Below, piece after piece: positions 36,131 through 45,694 of a stretch of DNA of 64,000 nucleotides (position 1 is the stretch's first letter; each line of letters starts with the position of its first letter). The translations under genes and the position numbers were made by a program. Under the pieces are notes generated by a model that was given only the letters and a program-made list of their open reading frames with translations, had not been told where the DNA came from and ran no database searches. The stretch is from positions 1 to 64,000 of the forward strand of contig NZ_JANLNY010000002.1 of NCBI RefSeq assembly GCF_025465995.1, written 5' to 3'. The DNA comes from Pseudomonas sp. 5P_3.1_Bac2 (GTDB lineage: Bacteria > Pseudomonadota > Gammaproteobacteria > Pseudomonadales > Pseudomonadaceae).

Positions 36131-37264
36131 ATGTCTGACCTTTATCCCAGTGTTGACCCCGATGGTTTGCTTGAGTACTCGGTGGTCTATACCGACCGTT
36201 CGCTGAACCATATGTCGCAAGCCTTCCAAGGCGTGATGCGGGATATCTCCAGCACCCTTAAGCAGGTGTACAACGCCGCCGCCGTGGCGGTGGTGCCGGG
36301 CAGTGGCACCTATGGCATGGAGGCCGTCGCGCGGCAGTTGGCTACGGGGCAAAAATGCCTGGTGATTCGCAACGGTTGGTTTAGCTATCGCTGGACGCAA
36401 ATCTTCGACGCCGGGCAGATTCCGGCATCGTCCACTGTGCTCAAAGCACGCCCCATCAACAGCCACAAACAAGCGCCCTTTAGCCCGCCGCCCTTGACCG
36501 ATGTGCTGGCGACTATCGCCGCGGAAAAGCCGCAGCTGGTGTTTGCTCCACACGTGGAAACCTCGTCGGGGATGATCCTGCCCGATGGTTATCTGCGTGC
36601 CGTGGCCGATGCGGTACACGCCGTCGGTGGTTTGTTTGTGCTGGACTGCATCGCCTCCGGCACCCTGTGGGTGGATATGCAGGCGTGTGGCGTCGATGTG
36701 CTGATCAGCGCGCCGCAAAAAGGCTGGAGCGCTTCGCCGTGCTGCGCCTTGGTCATGCTCAGTGACGCCGGCAAGGCGCGGGTCGAGGCCACCCAGAGCA
36801 GCAGCTTTGCTTGCGATCTGAAAAAGTGGCTGCAAATCATGCAAGCCTACGAGCAAGGCGGCCATGCCTACCACGCGACCATGCCCAGCGATGCCCTGGC
36901 ACGTTTTCGCGAGGCCATGCTGGAGGCCAAAGCCAAGGGTTTTGGCACGCTGCGCAATCAGCAGCAGGCGCTGGGGGAGCAGGTGCGTGCGCTGCTGGCG
37001 CGCAAAGGTTTTGTCAGCGTGGCGGCGCCGGGTTTTGAAGCGCCGGGGGTGGTGGTCTGCTACACCGACGATGCCGGGATTAAAACGGGCAGCAAGTTCG
37101 CCGCCTTAGGTTTGCAAATCGCCGCTGGCGTGCCGCTGCAATGCGACGAGCCGGCGGATTTCCAAACCTTCCGCCTGGGCCTGTTTGGCCTCGACAAACT
37201 GGGCAATATCCCGCGCACTGTTGCGACCCTAGAACAAGCCTTGGATAAAGTGCTGGCCGGCTAA
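36131..37264 (+). CDS. Class V PLP-dependent aminotransferase (alanine-glyoxylate type)
   Basis: 377 residues from ATG 36131 (MSDLYPSVDPDG). Upstream in-frame codons run into the divergent gene's leader and look non-coding. It is a fold-type I aminotransferase of the alanine-glyoxylate/serine-pyruvate group: the VVPGSGTYGMEAVARQ substrate loop is near 55, and the PLP lysine is probably the Lys in SAPQKGWSA (near 199). It may also resemble 2-aminoethylphosphonate transaminase, but no phosphonate genes are nearby. It converges on the HPP-family gene with 7 bp between the stops. Confidence 0.82.
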   Translation: MSDLYPSVDPDGLLEYSVVYTDRSLNHMSQAFQGVMRDISSTLKQVYNAAAVAVVPGSGTYGMEAVARQLATGQKCLVIRNGWFSYRWTQIFDAGQIPASSTVLKARPINSHKQAPFSPPPLTDVLATIAAEKPQLVFAPHVETSSGMILPDGYLRAVADAVHAVGGLFVLDCIASGTLWVDMQACGVDVLISAPQKGWSASPCCALVMLSDAGKARVEATQSSSFACDLKKWLQIMQAYEQGGHAYHATMPSDALARFREAMLEAKAKGFGTLRNQQQALGEQVRALLARKGFVSVAAPGFEAPGVVVCYTDDAGIKTGSKFAALGLQIAAGVPLQCDEPADFQTFRLGLFGLDKLGNIPRTVATLEQALDKVLAG

Positions 37265-37271
37265 TGCCGCC

Positions 37272-37772
37272 TTACAACCAGTACTTGGGATAGCTGTTGC
37301 GGTGGCGGGCGTTGTTCACCAGCCAGGCCACCGCGACTATGACCACGGAGCCCGCCAGCACCGGAGTGAGCAAATAAGTCCAGCTCGCGCCGGCCGCAAT
37401 CACCACCAATGGATTAGCCCCTGCTGGCGCATGCAGGGTGCGCGTCTGTTGCATCAGCACCAAGGCCAGGGCTACGCCCAGTGCGCCGACCCACCAAGCA
37501 TTGCCTAAGCCATTGAGCAACACCAAGCCAACCAAAGTGGAGAGCAAATGTCCGCCGATAATGCTGCGCGGCTGTGCCAGGGGCGAGTCCGGCACGCCGA
37601 AAGCCAGCACACAACTGGCGCCAAAGGCGGCCATCAGCCAGGGCGTACCCGAGGCGTGGCTGAGCCAGCCAGTGCTGCCAATGGCGATCAGGGTGCCGAT
37701 AAACGACACCAGGCTATAACTCAATGACGGCGCGGCAGGGGCTTGGGATTTAAGCAGGCGGCTAATAGACAT
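37272..37772 (-). CDS. HPP-family membrane protein
   Basis: 166 residues with four hydrophobic helices (about 20-40, 45-62, 75-105, 128-150). Conserved HPP-family features include the GAFGASCVLAFGVPDSPLAQP segment after helix 2 and HAPAGANPL before the last helix. Some HPP proteins transport nitrite in chloroplasts and cyanobacteria, but the bacterial function is not settled. It is divergent from a TetR regulator that is expected to control it through the operator at 37808-37849. Confidence 0.82.
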   Translation of the reverse strand: MSISRLLKSQAPAAPSLSYSLVSFIGTLIAIGSTGWLSHASGTPWLMAAFGASCVLAFGVPDSPLAQPRSIIGGHLLSTLVGLVLLNGLGNAWWVGALGVALALVLMQQTRTLHAPAGANPLVVIAAGASWTYLLTPVLAGSVVIVAVAWLVNNARHRNSYPKYWL

Positions 37773-37807
37773 TGCAGTCGTACTTGAGGTGGGGGAAGAT
37801 GGCGCAA

Positions 37808-37849
37808 GGATACCGATCGGTTTCCTTGCGTGTCAACCGATCGGTATCC
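37808..37849. promoter_or_regulatory. TetR-type double operator between the HPP gene and the regulator
   Basis: A perfect 15-bp inverted repeat, GGATACCGATCGGTT (37808-37822) and AACCGATCGGTATCC (37835-37849), is separated by 12 bp. Each arm also contains the palindrome ACCGATCGGT, so there may be two dimer sites facing opposite genes. It lies 36 bp from the HPP start and 28 bp from the TetR start, where binding would block both promoters. Confidence 0.85.
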
Positions 37850-37877
37850 CTGTGTTTTATCTCTCTGGAGCCGCGCC

Positions 37878-38438
37878 ATGAGCACATCCCAAGCCATCAC
37901 TGAGGCTGCCTTGCAGTTGTTCTATCGGCAGGGCTTCCATGCCTCCGGGGTAGAGCAGTTGAGCCAGGAGGCAGGGGTGACCAAAAAGACCCTGTACCGC
38001 CACTTTCCCAGCAAAGAGCATCTGGTGGCGGCCGCCTTGGCGCAGCGCCATCAGGACTTTATGGCGGCCATGAGCTCTTTTGTGGAAAGCGTCGAGGCGA
38101 GTCAGCGGCCCTTGGCCTACCTCGACTTTATCGGCGCCTGGGTGCAGCAGGGCGACTTTTGCGGCTGCCTGTTTATCAACGCCGCAGCTGAGTACAGCGC
38201 CCTCGAAGCACCGCCCCACGGCCAGGCGCAGGCGCATAAGCAGCAGTTGCTCGAATACCTCAGCAGGCTGTGCGCTGAAGCCGGTTTTACACAGCCGCGG
38301 CAGACCGCCATGCAGCTGTTTGTGCTGGGCGAGGGCCTGATTGTCAGCGCTCAGGTGCAGGGCCCGCTGCCTGAGTTGTTGCGGGCGAGCCGGCAGGTGG
38401 CTGAGCTGCTCACCGCACAAGCACCAGTGCGACGTTGA
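37878..38438 (+). CDS. TetR/AcrR-family repressor
   Basis: 186-residue transcription repressor starting at ATG 37878, with GGAG upstream. Its N-terminal helix-turn-helix reads GVEQLSQEAGVTKKTLYRHF (about 25-44), typical of TetR, and the C-terminal ligand-binding domain contains Cys residues (DFCGCLF, near 95). An in-frame ATG at 37830 falls inside the operator, so the shorter form is preferred. It probably represses itself and the divergent HPP gene through the double operator. Confidence 0.88.
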   Translation: MSTSQAITEAALQLFYRQGFHASGVEQLSQEAGVTKKTLYRHFPSKEHLVAAALAQRHQDFMAAMSSFVESVEASQRPLAYLDFIGAWVQQGDFCGCLFINAAAEYSALEAPPHGQAQAHKQQLLEYLSRLCAEAGFTQPRQTAMQLFVLGEGLIVSAQVQGPLPELLRASRQVAELLTAQAPVRR

Positions 38439-38845
38439 TAGCGTGCCCCAGCAAGCCAGGTTGTCTGTCCGCTTATCCCTAGCTCGCTAGAGTGAGCCTC
38501 CTGCGCGAATAGCTAGGCGCCAGTCGTGAGCCACTCAAAGGCTTGAGGGCAAACTGCCGAGATGGACGTGCCGCGTGATGAGGGCGAAGTCTGTGCGCGA
38601 CAGCGGCACGAAACGCGACGTGGCCCTGCTCAATATGCTGCTGCAATAAACCGCAGTTAACCGGCTAAGACCCATGCATGAGGGCACCTGAACGGCTGCC
38701 CTCGTGCTGTGCTGCATTTGACTATCGAGCAGGGTCCATGCGCCGGTAGATTGGCGGCAAACAGTGCCGGCTGCACAGTTTTTGCCGTTTATCTTGTTCC
38801 TCCTAATCTGACAGTTAATTGTTGATCAATGAACTTCAATTAAAG
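38439..38845. other. Intergenic region before the GGDEF-EAL gene
   Basis: No gene supported. The short open frame on the minus strand (38535-38717) has no ribosome site or recognisable sequence. The 3' part (about 38795-38845) is AT-rich and probably holds the promoter of the downstream gene. I see no known riboswitch fold by eye. Confidence 0.5.
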
Positions 38846-38883
38846 CGAGGGAGCGCTGTCATAGCGCTCCTCGGCGGTTTTTT
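38846..38883 (+). terminator. Terminator-like hairpin abutting the ribosome site of the GGDEF-EAL gene
   Basis: GGAGCGCT (38850-38857) pairs with AGCGCTCC (38863-38870) over a GTCAT loop, and flanking bases extend the stem with one bulge. TCGGCGG and then six Ts (38878-38883) follow. The Shine-Dalgarno GGAG of the next gene begins at 38885. It could be an attenuator in the leader or the end of a small upstream transcript. Confidence 0.6.
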
Positions 38884-38895
38884 CGGAGTTCTTGC

Positions 38896-40992
38896 ATGCA
38901 GTCGTTTCAGGGGGGCAGCACTGACCATCCCACACTCGTTAATGCCAATGATTTGGCCCTGACGCAGTCCGCCATGGAGGTGCTTGAGGCATTGCCGCAT
39001 CGGGTCTGGGCCATGCAAGGCGAGCGCCACTATCACAATCGCCGTTGGCGCGAGGCGTTTGGCAGCGCCGCTGAGAATTGGCTGGAGGCGGTGTGCACCA
39101 CACAACGAGCGCAGGTGTACAGCGCTTGGCAGCAAGCGCTGAGCAGCAACCACCGCTTTAGCTATGAATGCCGCATGCGCATGGTCGACGGCAGTTACCG
39201 CTGGTGCCTGCTGCTGGCCGATGTGCAAACCAGCGATAGTGATGGGCCGCCGCTATGGTGGCTGACCTGCACCGATATCGATGACCGGGTGGCGGCGCAA
39301 CTACGGACTAACGCCCGCTTAAAAATGCTCGATGACATGCTTGATGCCAGCGTAGACTGCATCAAGGTGCTGGATACCCATGGCCGCGTGGTGCATATGA
39401 ACCGTTCCGGCTGCCGCGCTTTAGGGGTAAGTGCTGAGACGGGCTTTGGCATGCCTTGGCTGCCGCTGCTGGGCCCGGCGGTGCGCAAACGCGGCCAGGC
39501 CGCATTGAATAAAGCCCGTGCCGGGCGCAGCGCGCGTTTCGCCGGGCTCAGTGGTTGCGGGCCAACGCAGCAGAGTTGGGACAACATCCTCACGCCGTTG
39601 CGTGACCCGGACTCCGGCGCGGTCGAAGGGATTCTCTGTGTCTCGCGCGATGTCACTGCGCAGTTGGAGGTGCAGCGGCGCTTGCGCGTGGCGGTGGAGC
39701 GCGATGAGCTGACCGGGCTGCACAATCGCTTGGCCTTTCGCCGCCATCTGCGGCGCGCCCTGCAACGGGCACGCGAAAGTCGCCAGCGGGTGGGCGTGCT
39801 GCTGCTCGATCTGGATCACTTTAAACACGTCAACGACACCTTGGGACATCCCGCGGGTGATCATCTGTTGCAAGTGTTGGGGCAACGCCTCAGCGCTTGG
39901 GCGCCAAGTCATGTGTTCGTGGCGCGCCTAGGGGGAGATGAATTCTCCTTGGTGGTGCGCAACGATCCGGATGAGCAGATGATGGCTGATTTAGCCGCGC
40001 AACTGCTGACCCAGCTCGATGCCGTGGTGACCTATGCCGGGCGCAGCATCAAGGGCGGGATGAGCATTGGCTGGGCGATGTACCCGGACGATGCGCCTGA
40101 CTCGGCGACCCTGATGAAATGCGCCGACCGCGCCCTGAATGATCTGAAAGCCGCTGGTCGCGGCTCGGCGCGTCGCTATACCGCTGAGCTGCTGGCGCAC
40201 AGCGAAGCCAAGCTGCAGCAGATGAATCTGTGCCGGGTGGTGATCAGCGAGGATCGCGTGGTGCCCTATTACCAGCCCAAGGTACGCCTGTGTGACGGGG
40301 CATTGATCGGCTTCGAGGCTCTGCTGCGCTGGCGCTCCGCCTGTGGCGTCGAGCTGCCTTACCAACTGGCCGAGGCGTTTAATCACTATGACCTAGCCAG
40401 CCAGCTCGACGCCCAGATGCACAACAAGGTGCTCGCCGATATGGCCGGCTGGTTGCGCCAAGGCCTGAGTCTGGTGCCGGTGTCGATGAATGTGGCGCCC
40501 ATGGAGTTTCTGCGCGATGACTATGCCGAGCTGTTTCTGCAGCGCATCGCCGCCCATGGCATCGCCGCGCACTGGGTCGAGCTGGAGGTCACCGAACATA
40601 TGCTCGAAGCCCGTGGCGCTGACTATGTGCTGCGTGCCTTGCACCTGCTTAAAGCGCGCGGCGTGCGCATCACCTTGGATGATTTCGGCAGTGGTCACTC
40701 CTCGTTTAACCGCCTGCGCGACTATCCCGTGGACTGCCTGAAGCTCGACTACGACTTTATCAGTCGCCTGGAGCACGAGCCCCATGTGCGCGCCATCGTG
40801 CGGGCGATCACTCAGCTGGGGCCGAGCCTTAACCTGGATATAGTCGCTGAGGGCATTGAATCCGAGTCACAGCGTGAATTGCTGCTTGAGGCCGGTTGTG
40901 AAATCGGCCAGGGCCTGTTGTTCAGCGCACCGCTGGATGCCGCCCAAGCGCAAGCGCTGATGTGCCGCTGCGGCCCGCGCCTAAACTACTGA
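38896..40992 (+). CDS. PAS-GGDEF-EAL c-di-GMP signalling protein
   Basis: 698-residue cytoplasmic protein with two PAS-like domains (about 25-135 and 145-258), a GGDEF domain with intact signature GGDEF (346-350) and an EAL domain (EALLRW from 474) with the [14 protein letters not shown] and AEGIE motifs. Both halves keep catalytic motifs, so it may make and degrade c-di-GMP. No RxxD inhibition site is seen five residues before GGDEF. The start is ATG 38896, with GGAG 7 nt before. Its stop overlaps the stop of the convergent chemoreceptor gene by 7 nt. Confidence 0.9.
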   Translation: MQSFQGGSTDHPTLVNANDLALTQSAMEVLEALPHRVWAMQGERHYHNRRWREAFGSAAENWLEAVCTTQRAQVYSAWQQALSSNHRFSYECRMRMVDGSYRWCLLLADVQTSDSDGPPLWWLTCTDIDDRVAAQLRTNARLKMLDDMLDASVDCIKVLDTHGRVVHMNRSGCRALGVSAETGFGMPWLPLLGPAVRKRGQAALNKARAGRSARFAGLSGCGPTQQSWDNILTPLRDPDSGAVEGILCVSRDVTAQLEVQRRLRVAVERDELTGLHNRLAFRRHLRRALQRARESRQRVGVLLLDLDHFKHVNDTLGHPAGDHLLQVLGQRLSAWAPSHVFVARLGGDEFSLVVRNDPDEQMMADLAAQLLTQLDAVVTYAGRSIKGGMSIGWAMYPDDAPDSATLMKCADRALNDLKAAGRGSARRYTAELLAHSEAKLQQMNLCRVVISEDRVVPYYQPKVRLCDGALIGFEALLRWRSACGVELPYQLAEAFNHYDLASQLDAQMHNKVLADMAGWLRQGLSLVPVSMNVAPMEFLRDDYAELFLQRIAAHGIAAHWVELEVTEHMLEARGADYVLRALHLLKARGVRITLDDFGSGHSSFNRLRDYPVDCLKLDYDFISRLEHEPHVRAIVRAITQLGPSLNLDIVAEGIESESQRELLLEAGCEIGQGLLFSAPLDAAQAQALMCRCGPRLNY

Positions 40993-42482
40993 TGGAAGGT
41001 CCGCCCCAGGGCCTCTAAACGGCTGCCGATGGGCAGCAGGCGTTGGCTGCTTTCGGCGAAGGTTTCCACATCCGCGACCGTGTGTTGCGCAATGTTCTGC
41101 ACGGCCTGCAAGCGCCCGACTATGTCTAAACTGGCGCTGCTTTGCTCGCGGGTGGTGCTGACGATGCTGCCGTTGAGCTGATCGATATGGCGGATATCAT
41201 CGCCCACCGCTTGGAGCATTTGCGCCGCCTGGCGGCTGTCCTCGACGCAGCGCTCAACCCCGGCGTGGCTGTCATGCATGGCGCTCGCCGCCTCGCGGCT
41301 GCCTTGTTGCAGGGCATTGATGATGCCGTGGATCTCTTGGGTCGAGGTGGCAGTACGTTGGGCCAGATTGCGTACTTCATCCGCCACCACGGCAAAGCCG
41401 CGGCCTTGCTCGCCGGCCCGGGCGGCCTCGATGGCGGCGTTAAGGGCGAGCAGGTTGGTTTGCTCGGCGATGCTGCTGATCACCTCCAGCACGCTGCCGA
41501 TTTTCTGCGCCTGCTCAGCCAGGGTTTGCACGGTGCTGTCGGTGCTGCGGATGCGCTGCGCCAGCTGGCTGATTTCCTCTTGGGCGCGGTTGACGCTTTG
41601 TTGTCCCTGGCTGATTTGGCCACTGGCTTGGCTGGCATGGGCCACCGCTTGCTCAACCTGCTCGGCGATCTGGCCCATGGCATCGCCCATGCGCTGCATG
41701 GACTCGTTCATCTGCGCCACTTCTTGCAACTGCAGCTTGGCGCCACGCTCTAGCGTGTGGCTGGCGTCGGCCAGCTCCAAGCCCAGCTCATTGAGGCCAT
41801 TGGAATCGCGCACGACACCATCGACCAAGGCGGTGATTTGCTCGAAGAACTGATCGAAACGTTCGGCCAGGGACAGGTTTTTCCGGCCATGGCGTGGGTC
41901 ATTTGCGCTGGCGCTAAATTGCGAGGTGACGGCGAGCATTTTATCCAGCATGTCCTGGCTTTCCACCGCGTCGGCTTGGCTCTGGGTCGCCAGGTAGAGC
42001 AGGGCGAGGGTTTCCATCACCACATAAAAGGCATGCACAAACACCATGCTCCAGCCGCCTTGGTGCTGCATCACAAACACCGGCAAGCCTTGGTTTTGCA
42101 GAAAGTGAAACAGCAGGTGGTGGACGGCAATGGTTCCGGCGGCGACTAAAATCGGTAGCCAATCGCGGTAAAAAGTCAGCACCGCGAGCAAGGCGAAGAT
42201 GCCAAAGTGCGCCTCAATCACCCCCCGCGCTTGGTTGATATGCAGCGCCGCCATAATCATCAAGCCCACCGCCAGGCAGCAACGCATCCAGCGGCTGCCG
42301 CTGATAGTACGGTACAGCAGGGTCAGCGCCAGCGCCGTGCCGCCACCGACGATCAGGGATTGGCTGAAGGTGTTGTGCCAGAACGCCAAGGCCAGGGAGA
42401 ACAGCAGCATTAGCCAGACTAAACCGAGCATGATGCGATCAGCTTTGCGGTAATGTTCAATAAAACGTGCGCGTACCTGCAT
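40986..42482 (-). CDS. Methyl-accepting chemotaxis protein with a multi-helix membrane sensor
   Basis: 498-residue chemoreceptor from ATG 42482 (AGGAAG upstream). The sensor part (about 1-190) is five to six membrane helices with no periplasmic domain. It holds conserved-looking histidines in [16 protein letters not shown] and [12 protein letters not shown] plus a YRDW loop, suggesting ligand or cofactor sensing inside the membrane. The C-terminal part is a typical MCP signalling domain with the tip [20 protein letters not shown]. No HAMP domain is obvious and no chemotaxis genes lie nearby. An upstream 21-codon extension was rejected. Confidence 0.87.
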   Translation of the reverse strand: MQVRARFIEHYRKADRIMLGLVWLMLLFSLALAFWHNTFSQSLIVGGGTALALTLLYRTISGSRWMRCCLAVGLMIMAALHINQARGVIEAHFGIFALLAVLTFYRDWLPILVAAGTIAVHHLLFHFLQNQGLPVFVMQHQGGWSMVFVHAFYVVMETLALLYLATQSQADAVESQDMLDKMLAVTSQFSASANDPRHGRKNLSLAERFDQFFEQITALVDGVVRDSNGLNELGLELADASHTLERGAKLQLQEVAQMNESMQRMGDAMGQIAEQVEQAVAHASQASGQISQGQQSVNRAQEEISQLAQRIRSTDSTVQTLAEQAQKIGSVLEVISSIAEQTNLLALNAAIEAARAGEQGRGFAVVADEVRNLAQRTATSTQEIHGIINALQQGSREAASAMHDSHAGVERCVEDSRQAAQMLQAVGDDIRHIDQLNGSIVSTTREQSSASLDIVGRLQAVQNIAQHTVADVETFAESSQRLLPIGSRLEALGRTFHQ

Positions 42483-42713
42483 TGGGGACTTCCTGTGGCA
42501 AACGTTGGTCAGGTCACTCGGCAGTTTTGCTTGGCAGGCTTGCACTCGTGTCGGCGTAGGCCGTATGAATGCACTGTAGGGATTGACCTGGGTGTAGAAG
42601 TCACCTTAGTTAAGCTCCGCAGTCTTCGCCAATCACGTCCGTCAGATGGCCACTTTTTTGCCATCACTAGCTGTTAAGTGCCTTAGCGGTACGGGGCTTA
42701 TCAAGGAGAGATC

Positions 42714-43325
42714 ATGAAGCTCTACGGTATGTTGGATTCCCCCTATGTGCGGCGCGTGGCGATTAGCCTCGATCATTACGGCGTGGCCTTTGAGCATGCG
42801 CCCCTGTCGGTGTTTCGCCATTTCGAGCAGTTCGCTGAGGTCAACGCGGTGGTTAAAGCGCCGACCTTGGTGCTGGATGACGGCACGGTGTTGCTCGATT
42901 CCAACCTGATTCTGGATTTATTCGAGCACCAAGCCCCAACTGATAAACGCCAGCTGCCCCAAGCCCCGCAAGAACGTGCCCAGTCATTGCGGGTGGTAGG
43001 TTTGGCCATGGCGGCCTGTGATAAAGCCGTACAGTGGGTGTACGAGCGCGAGTTGCGTCCGCCGCAGAAGCAGCATGAGCCGTGGCGGGCGCGGGTCACC
43101 ACGCAAGTGCACGCCGCCTGTAAGGCGCTGCAGGAGGAAATCATCGCCGAGCGGGGAGTCAGCGCCCAGCGCCTGGATCAGGCCAGCATCATCAGCACCA
43201 TCGCTTGGACCTTTATCCAGTTTATGGCTTCGGATGTGATCGGCGCCGATGACTATCCGCAACTGGCCGCCTTTGCCGCAGGCTTTGAGCAACTGCCGCT
43301 GTTTAAGCGCTATCCGCTGGAATAA
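42714..43325 (+). CDS. Glutathione S-transferase family protein
   Basis: 203 residues with the thioredoxin-like N-terminal domain beginning MKLYGMLDSPYVRRVAIS, an SPYVRR active-site-like motif, KAPTLVLDDGTVLLDS (cis-Pro and glutathione contacts, about 45-60), and an all-helical C-terminal domain. Good ribosome site AAGGAGAG. Substrate unknown; it may serve detoxification or a redox role. Confidence 0.87.
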   Translation: MKLYGMLDSPYVRRVAISLDHYGVAFEHAPLSVFRHFEQFAEVNAVVKAPTLVLDDGTVLLDSNLILDLFEHQAPTDKRQLPQAPQERAQSLRVVGLAMAACDKAVQWVYERELRPPQKQHEPWRARVTTQVHAACKALQEEIIAERGVSAQRLDQASIISTIAWTFIQFMASDVIGADDYPQLAAFAAGFEQLPLFKRYPLE

Positions 43326-43337
43326 CTCAGGCTTGGT

Positions 43338-43556
43338 TTAGGGCTGGCTGCGCCCGTGCTGTTGTAGCCAGTGCTCGACCATGTCGCCTAAAGTGCGTGG
43401 CTGGCCACTGGCGATCCACGCCATAAACGCGCGGTCGAACTTAAACTCGGCGCCACAGTGCAGACGCATAAAGCGGCGCACGTTCTGGGTGTTCTTATAG
43501 CCGGTATCGAGCGCGGTAGCGTGGCTGAGCGGGGCTTTGTGCCAGTCCAGTGGCAT
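43338..43556 (-). CDS. Small DUF6434 family protein
   Basis: 72-residue protein that I recognise as a DUF6434-type small protein from the sequence YKNTQNVRRFMRLHCG and FKFDRAFMAWI. Family members are often fused to SAP domains; this one is the stand-alone form. The function is unknown. It is 12 bp downstream of the nitrilase-family gene on the same strand, so the two are probably one operon. Confidence 0.78.
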   Translation of the reverse strand: MPLDWHKAPLSHATALDTGYKNTQNVRRFMRLHCGAEFKFDRAFMAWIASGQPRTLGDMVEHWLQQHGRSQP

Positions 43557-43568
43557 AGCGTTATGTCC

Positions 43569-44426
43569 TTAAACCTGGCCTGTTGCGTACAGCTCCGGGC
43601 GGCGGTCCTGATGAATATCGTTATTGGCGCTAACCCGCTTATCGCGTGCCTGCGCAAGGTTGATTGTCGCTAGCAGCAAGCCTTCTGCGGCATTGGCTTG
43701 GCGTAAGGAGGGCGTCAGCGGGTAGCCGTCGGCATCGACGATCACCGAGCCGCCGACCCAGTCCACCCCGCGCTCTGTCCCGGCGCGATCACAGACCGCG
43801 ATAAACAGGCGATTGACCGAGGCATTGGCTTGTACCCGAATGATCTCCGCCGGCCGCTCGCCTTGTGGCCGCGGGCCATCCGGCCAGTTCACCGGGGCGC
43901 AGAGCAAGTCGGCGCCGGCCAAGGCCGGTAGGCGCACCCACTCTGGAAACTCAAGGTCATAACAGATCATCACCGCCAGCACGCCGTGGACGGTTTTGAT
44001 CAGCATGGGCGGGGCGTCGCCGGCGCTGAACACTTGCCCCTCGGCGTCCCATAAATGCGCTTTGCGATAGACCCCGAGCACACCGCTGCGATCAATCAGC
44101 GCCGCGCTGTTGTACAGCTGCTGAGTCTCGCCGCGCTCACAGAAGCCCCCGACAATCAGCACATCGAGCTCCTTGGCCAGGCGGTGCCACAGTTGCAAGG
44201 TGGCGCCCTCGGTGGTTTCCGCCAGTTGCTGCGCCTGGGCCTTGTCGACGAACACGTAGCCGCTTTGCACCAGCTCAGGCAGCACGATGATCTGGGCGCC
44301 GGCCTGGGCCGCGTCGCGAATGGCACGCTCACTCAACTGCTGGTTGTAAGCGACATCGGCGAGCTTGGGGGCCACCTGGCAGCAGGCGACGGTGACTGTG
44401 TGGTTGTGTAGACCTGGGCTGTGCAT
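43569..44426 (-). CDS. Carbon-nitrogen hydrolase (nitrilase superfamily)
   Basis: 285-residue amidase-type enzyme with the full Glu-Lys-Cys triad: E51 (LPELVQSGY), K122 (VYRKAHLWD) and C155 (MICYDLEFPE). It acts on amides or carbamoyl compounds in the cytoplasm. The sequence is nearest in feel to the aliphatic amidase/N-carbamoyl group, but I cannot name the substrate. It precedes a DUF6434 gene in the same direction. Confidence 0.85.
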   Translation of the reverse strand: MHSPGLHNHTVTVACCQVAPKLADVAYNQQLSERAIRDAAQAGAQIIVLPELVQSGYVFVDKAQAQQLAETTEGATLQLWHRLAKELDVLIVGGFCERGETQQLYNSAALIDRSGVLGVYRKAHLWDAEGQVFSAGDAPPMLIKTVHGVLAVMICYDLEFPEWVRLPALAGADLLCAPVNWPDGPRPQGERPAEIIRVQANASVNRLFIAVCDRAGTERGVDWVGGSVIVDADGYPLTPSLRQANAAEGLLLATINLAQARDKRVSANNDIHQDRRPELYATGQV

Positions 44427-44570
44427 ATCTGGGTTTCCTTAAGGCCAGAGGGTTGAGGTGAAAGCTTGGCGTTTGCGCTGACGGCTCGCTCAAACAGGCC
44501 GTTGGCCAAGCAACGCTCGACCAATCCGCCGGCTAATGCAAGCGCGTTAGGCACGGTAAAAGCTGCCGGG

Positions 44571-45491
44571 TCAGTTCAAGCCGCGCTGCTGCCACACTTG
44601 GCTGGCGCAGTGATGGAGGATGCCGTGACGCCGGGCCAGGGCGTGGCGATCCTTGTCATAGCCGCCACCAATTACGCCGACCACTGGAATATCCCGGTCC
44701 AGGCAATGATTGAGCACGGCCAGGTCGCGGGCGGCGATGCCGGCGTCAGTCAGGTTGAGATAGCCCAAGGCGTCGTGTTGATGCACATCGACGCCGGCGT
44801 CATACAGAACGATATCCGGCTGATACAGGGCCAGCAGGTAACTCAGGCTGTCATTGACCACCTTGAGGTAGTCGGCATCGCCCAGACCCTTGGCCAAGGG
44901 AATGTCCCAGTCACTCTGGGCCTTACGCGCCGGGTAATTGGTCGCGCAGTGCAGGGAAACAGTGACCGCCTCAGGGGTATCGGCCAACAGGCGCGCAGTG
45001 CCGTCGCCTTGGTGCACGTCGCAGTCGTAGATCAGCACGCGCTGGGCTTTACCGCTGTGCAGCAGGTACTGGCTGATCACGGCAAGGTCATTGAAGATAC
45101 AAAAGCCGGCGGGCTGATCATAGTGGGCGTGGTGGGTGCCGCCCGCCAAATGGCAGGCCAGACCGTGCTTAAGGGCTAGTTCCGCCGCTAACAAGGAGCC
45201 GCCCACCGCGCGCACGGTGCGCTGCGCCAGTGCCGGGCTCCAGGGCAAACCGAGCTGGCGCTGCTGGCTATGACTCAGCTCGCCGGAGTTATAGCGCTGG
45301 ATGTACTCCGGGCAGTGGGCCAGGGCGAGGATGTCATCCGGGCACAGTTCAGGGCGTTGTAACTGCTCGTCTGTGCACAGGCCGCTGGCGATCAAGTGGT
45401 CGCGCAGCAAGCGGAACTTGTCCATGGGGAAGCGATGCTCAGCCGGGAAGGGCGGGCTGTAATCGTCGTGGTAGACCAACGGTAAAGGCAT
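44571..45491 (-). CDS. Histone-deacetylase-family (HDAC-like) deacetylase
   Basis: 306-residue zinc-dependent deacetylase of the arginase/deacetylase fold, starting at ATG 45491 (MPLPLVYHDDY). The motifs are GGTHHAHYDQPAGFCIFNDL (catalytic HH and zinc site region), DCDVHQGDGTA (zinc Asp/His), LYDAGVDVHQHDALG and GGGYD. Bacterial relatives deacetylate acetylpolyamines or other small amides; this one might act on polyamine metabolites, but the polyamine cluster is 5 kb away and no direct link is shown. A 37-codon upstream extension is rejected. Confidence 0.86.
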   Translation of the reverse strand: MPLPLVYHDDYSPPFPAEHRFPMDKFRLLRDHLIASGLCTDEQLQRPELCPDDILALAHCPEYIQRYNSGELSHSQQRQLGLPWSPALAQRTVRAVGGSLLAAELALKHGLACHLAGGTHHAHYDQPAGFCIFNDLAVISQYLLHSGKAQRVLIYDCDVHQGDGTARLLADTPEAVTVSLHCATNYPARKAQSDWDIPLAKGLGDADYLKVVNDSLSYLLALYQPDIVLYDAGVDVHQHDALGYLNLTDAGIAARDLAVLNHCLDRDIPVVGVIGGGYDKDRHALARRHGILHHCASQVWQQRGLN

Positions 45492-45694
45492 GTGCGCGGC
45501 TCGCTGGGAAGGCCTGAAAGTATGCCGGCTGTAGTCGGCAACGCTCAAGCACGGGCTGGAATGGCATTTATCGACCATACTAGGCGCCAATTGGGCGCAC
45601 ACTTTCGCGTAACAATCCGCTATTAGTGGCCCACAAAGCCGGGCAAAATCTTTACCATCACGCCCCTATTTAGCTGGGTTAGCGGAGAGCATGC

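Noticed and set aside
38535-38717. 60-codon minus-strand open frame after the TetR gene
   Set aside because: No ribosome site, no recognisable motif.
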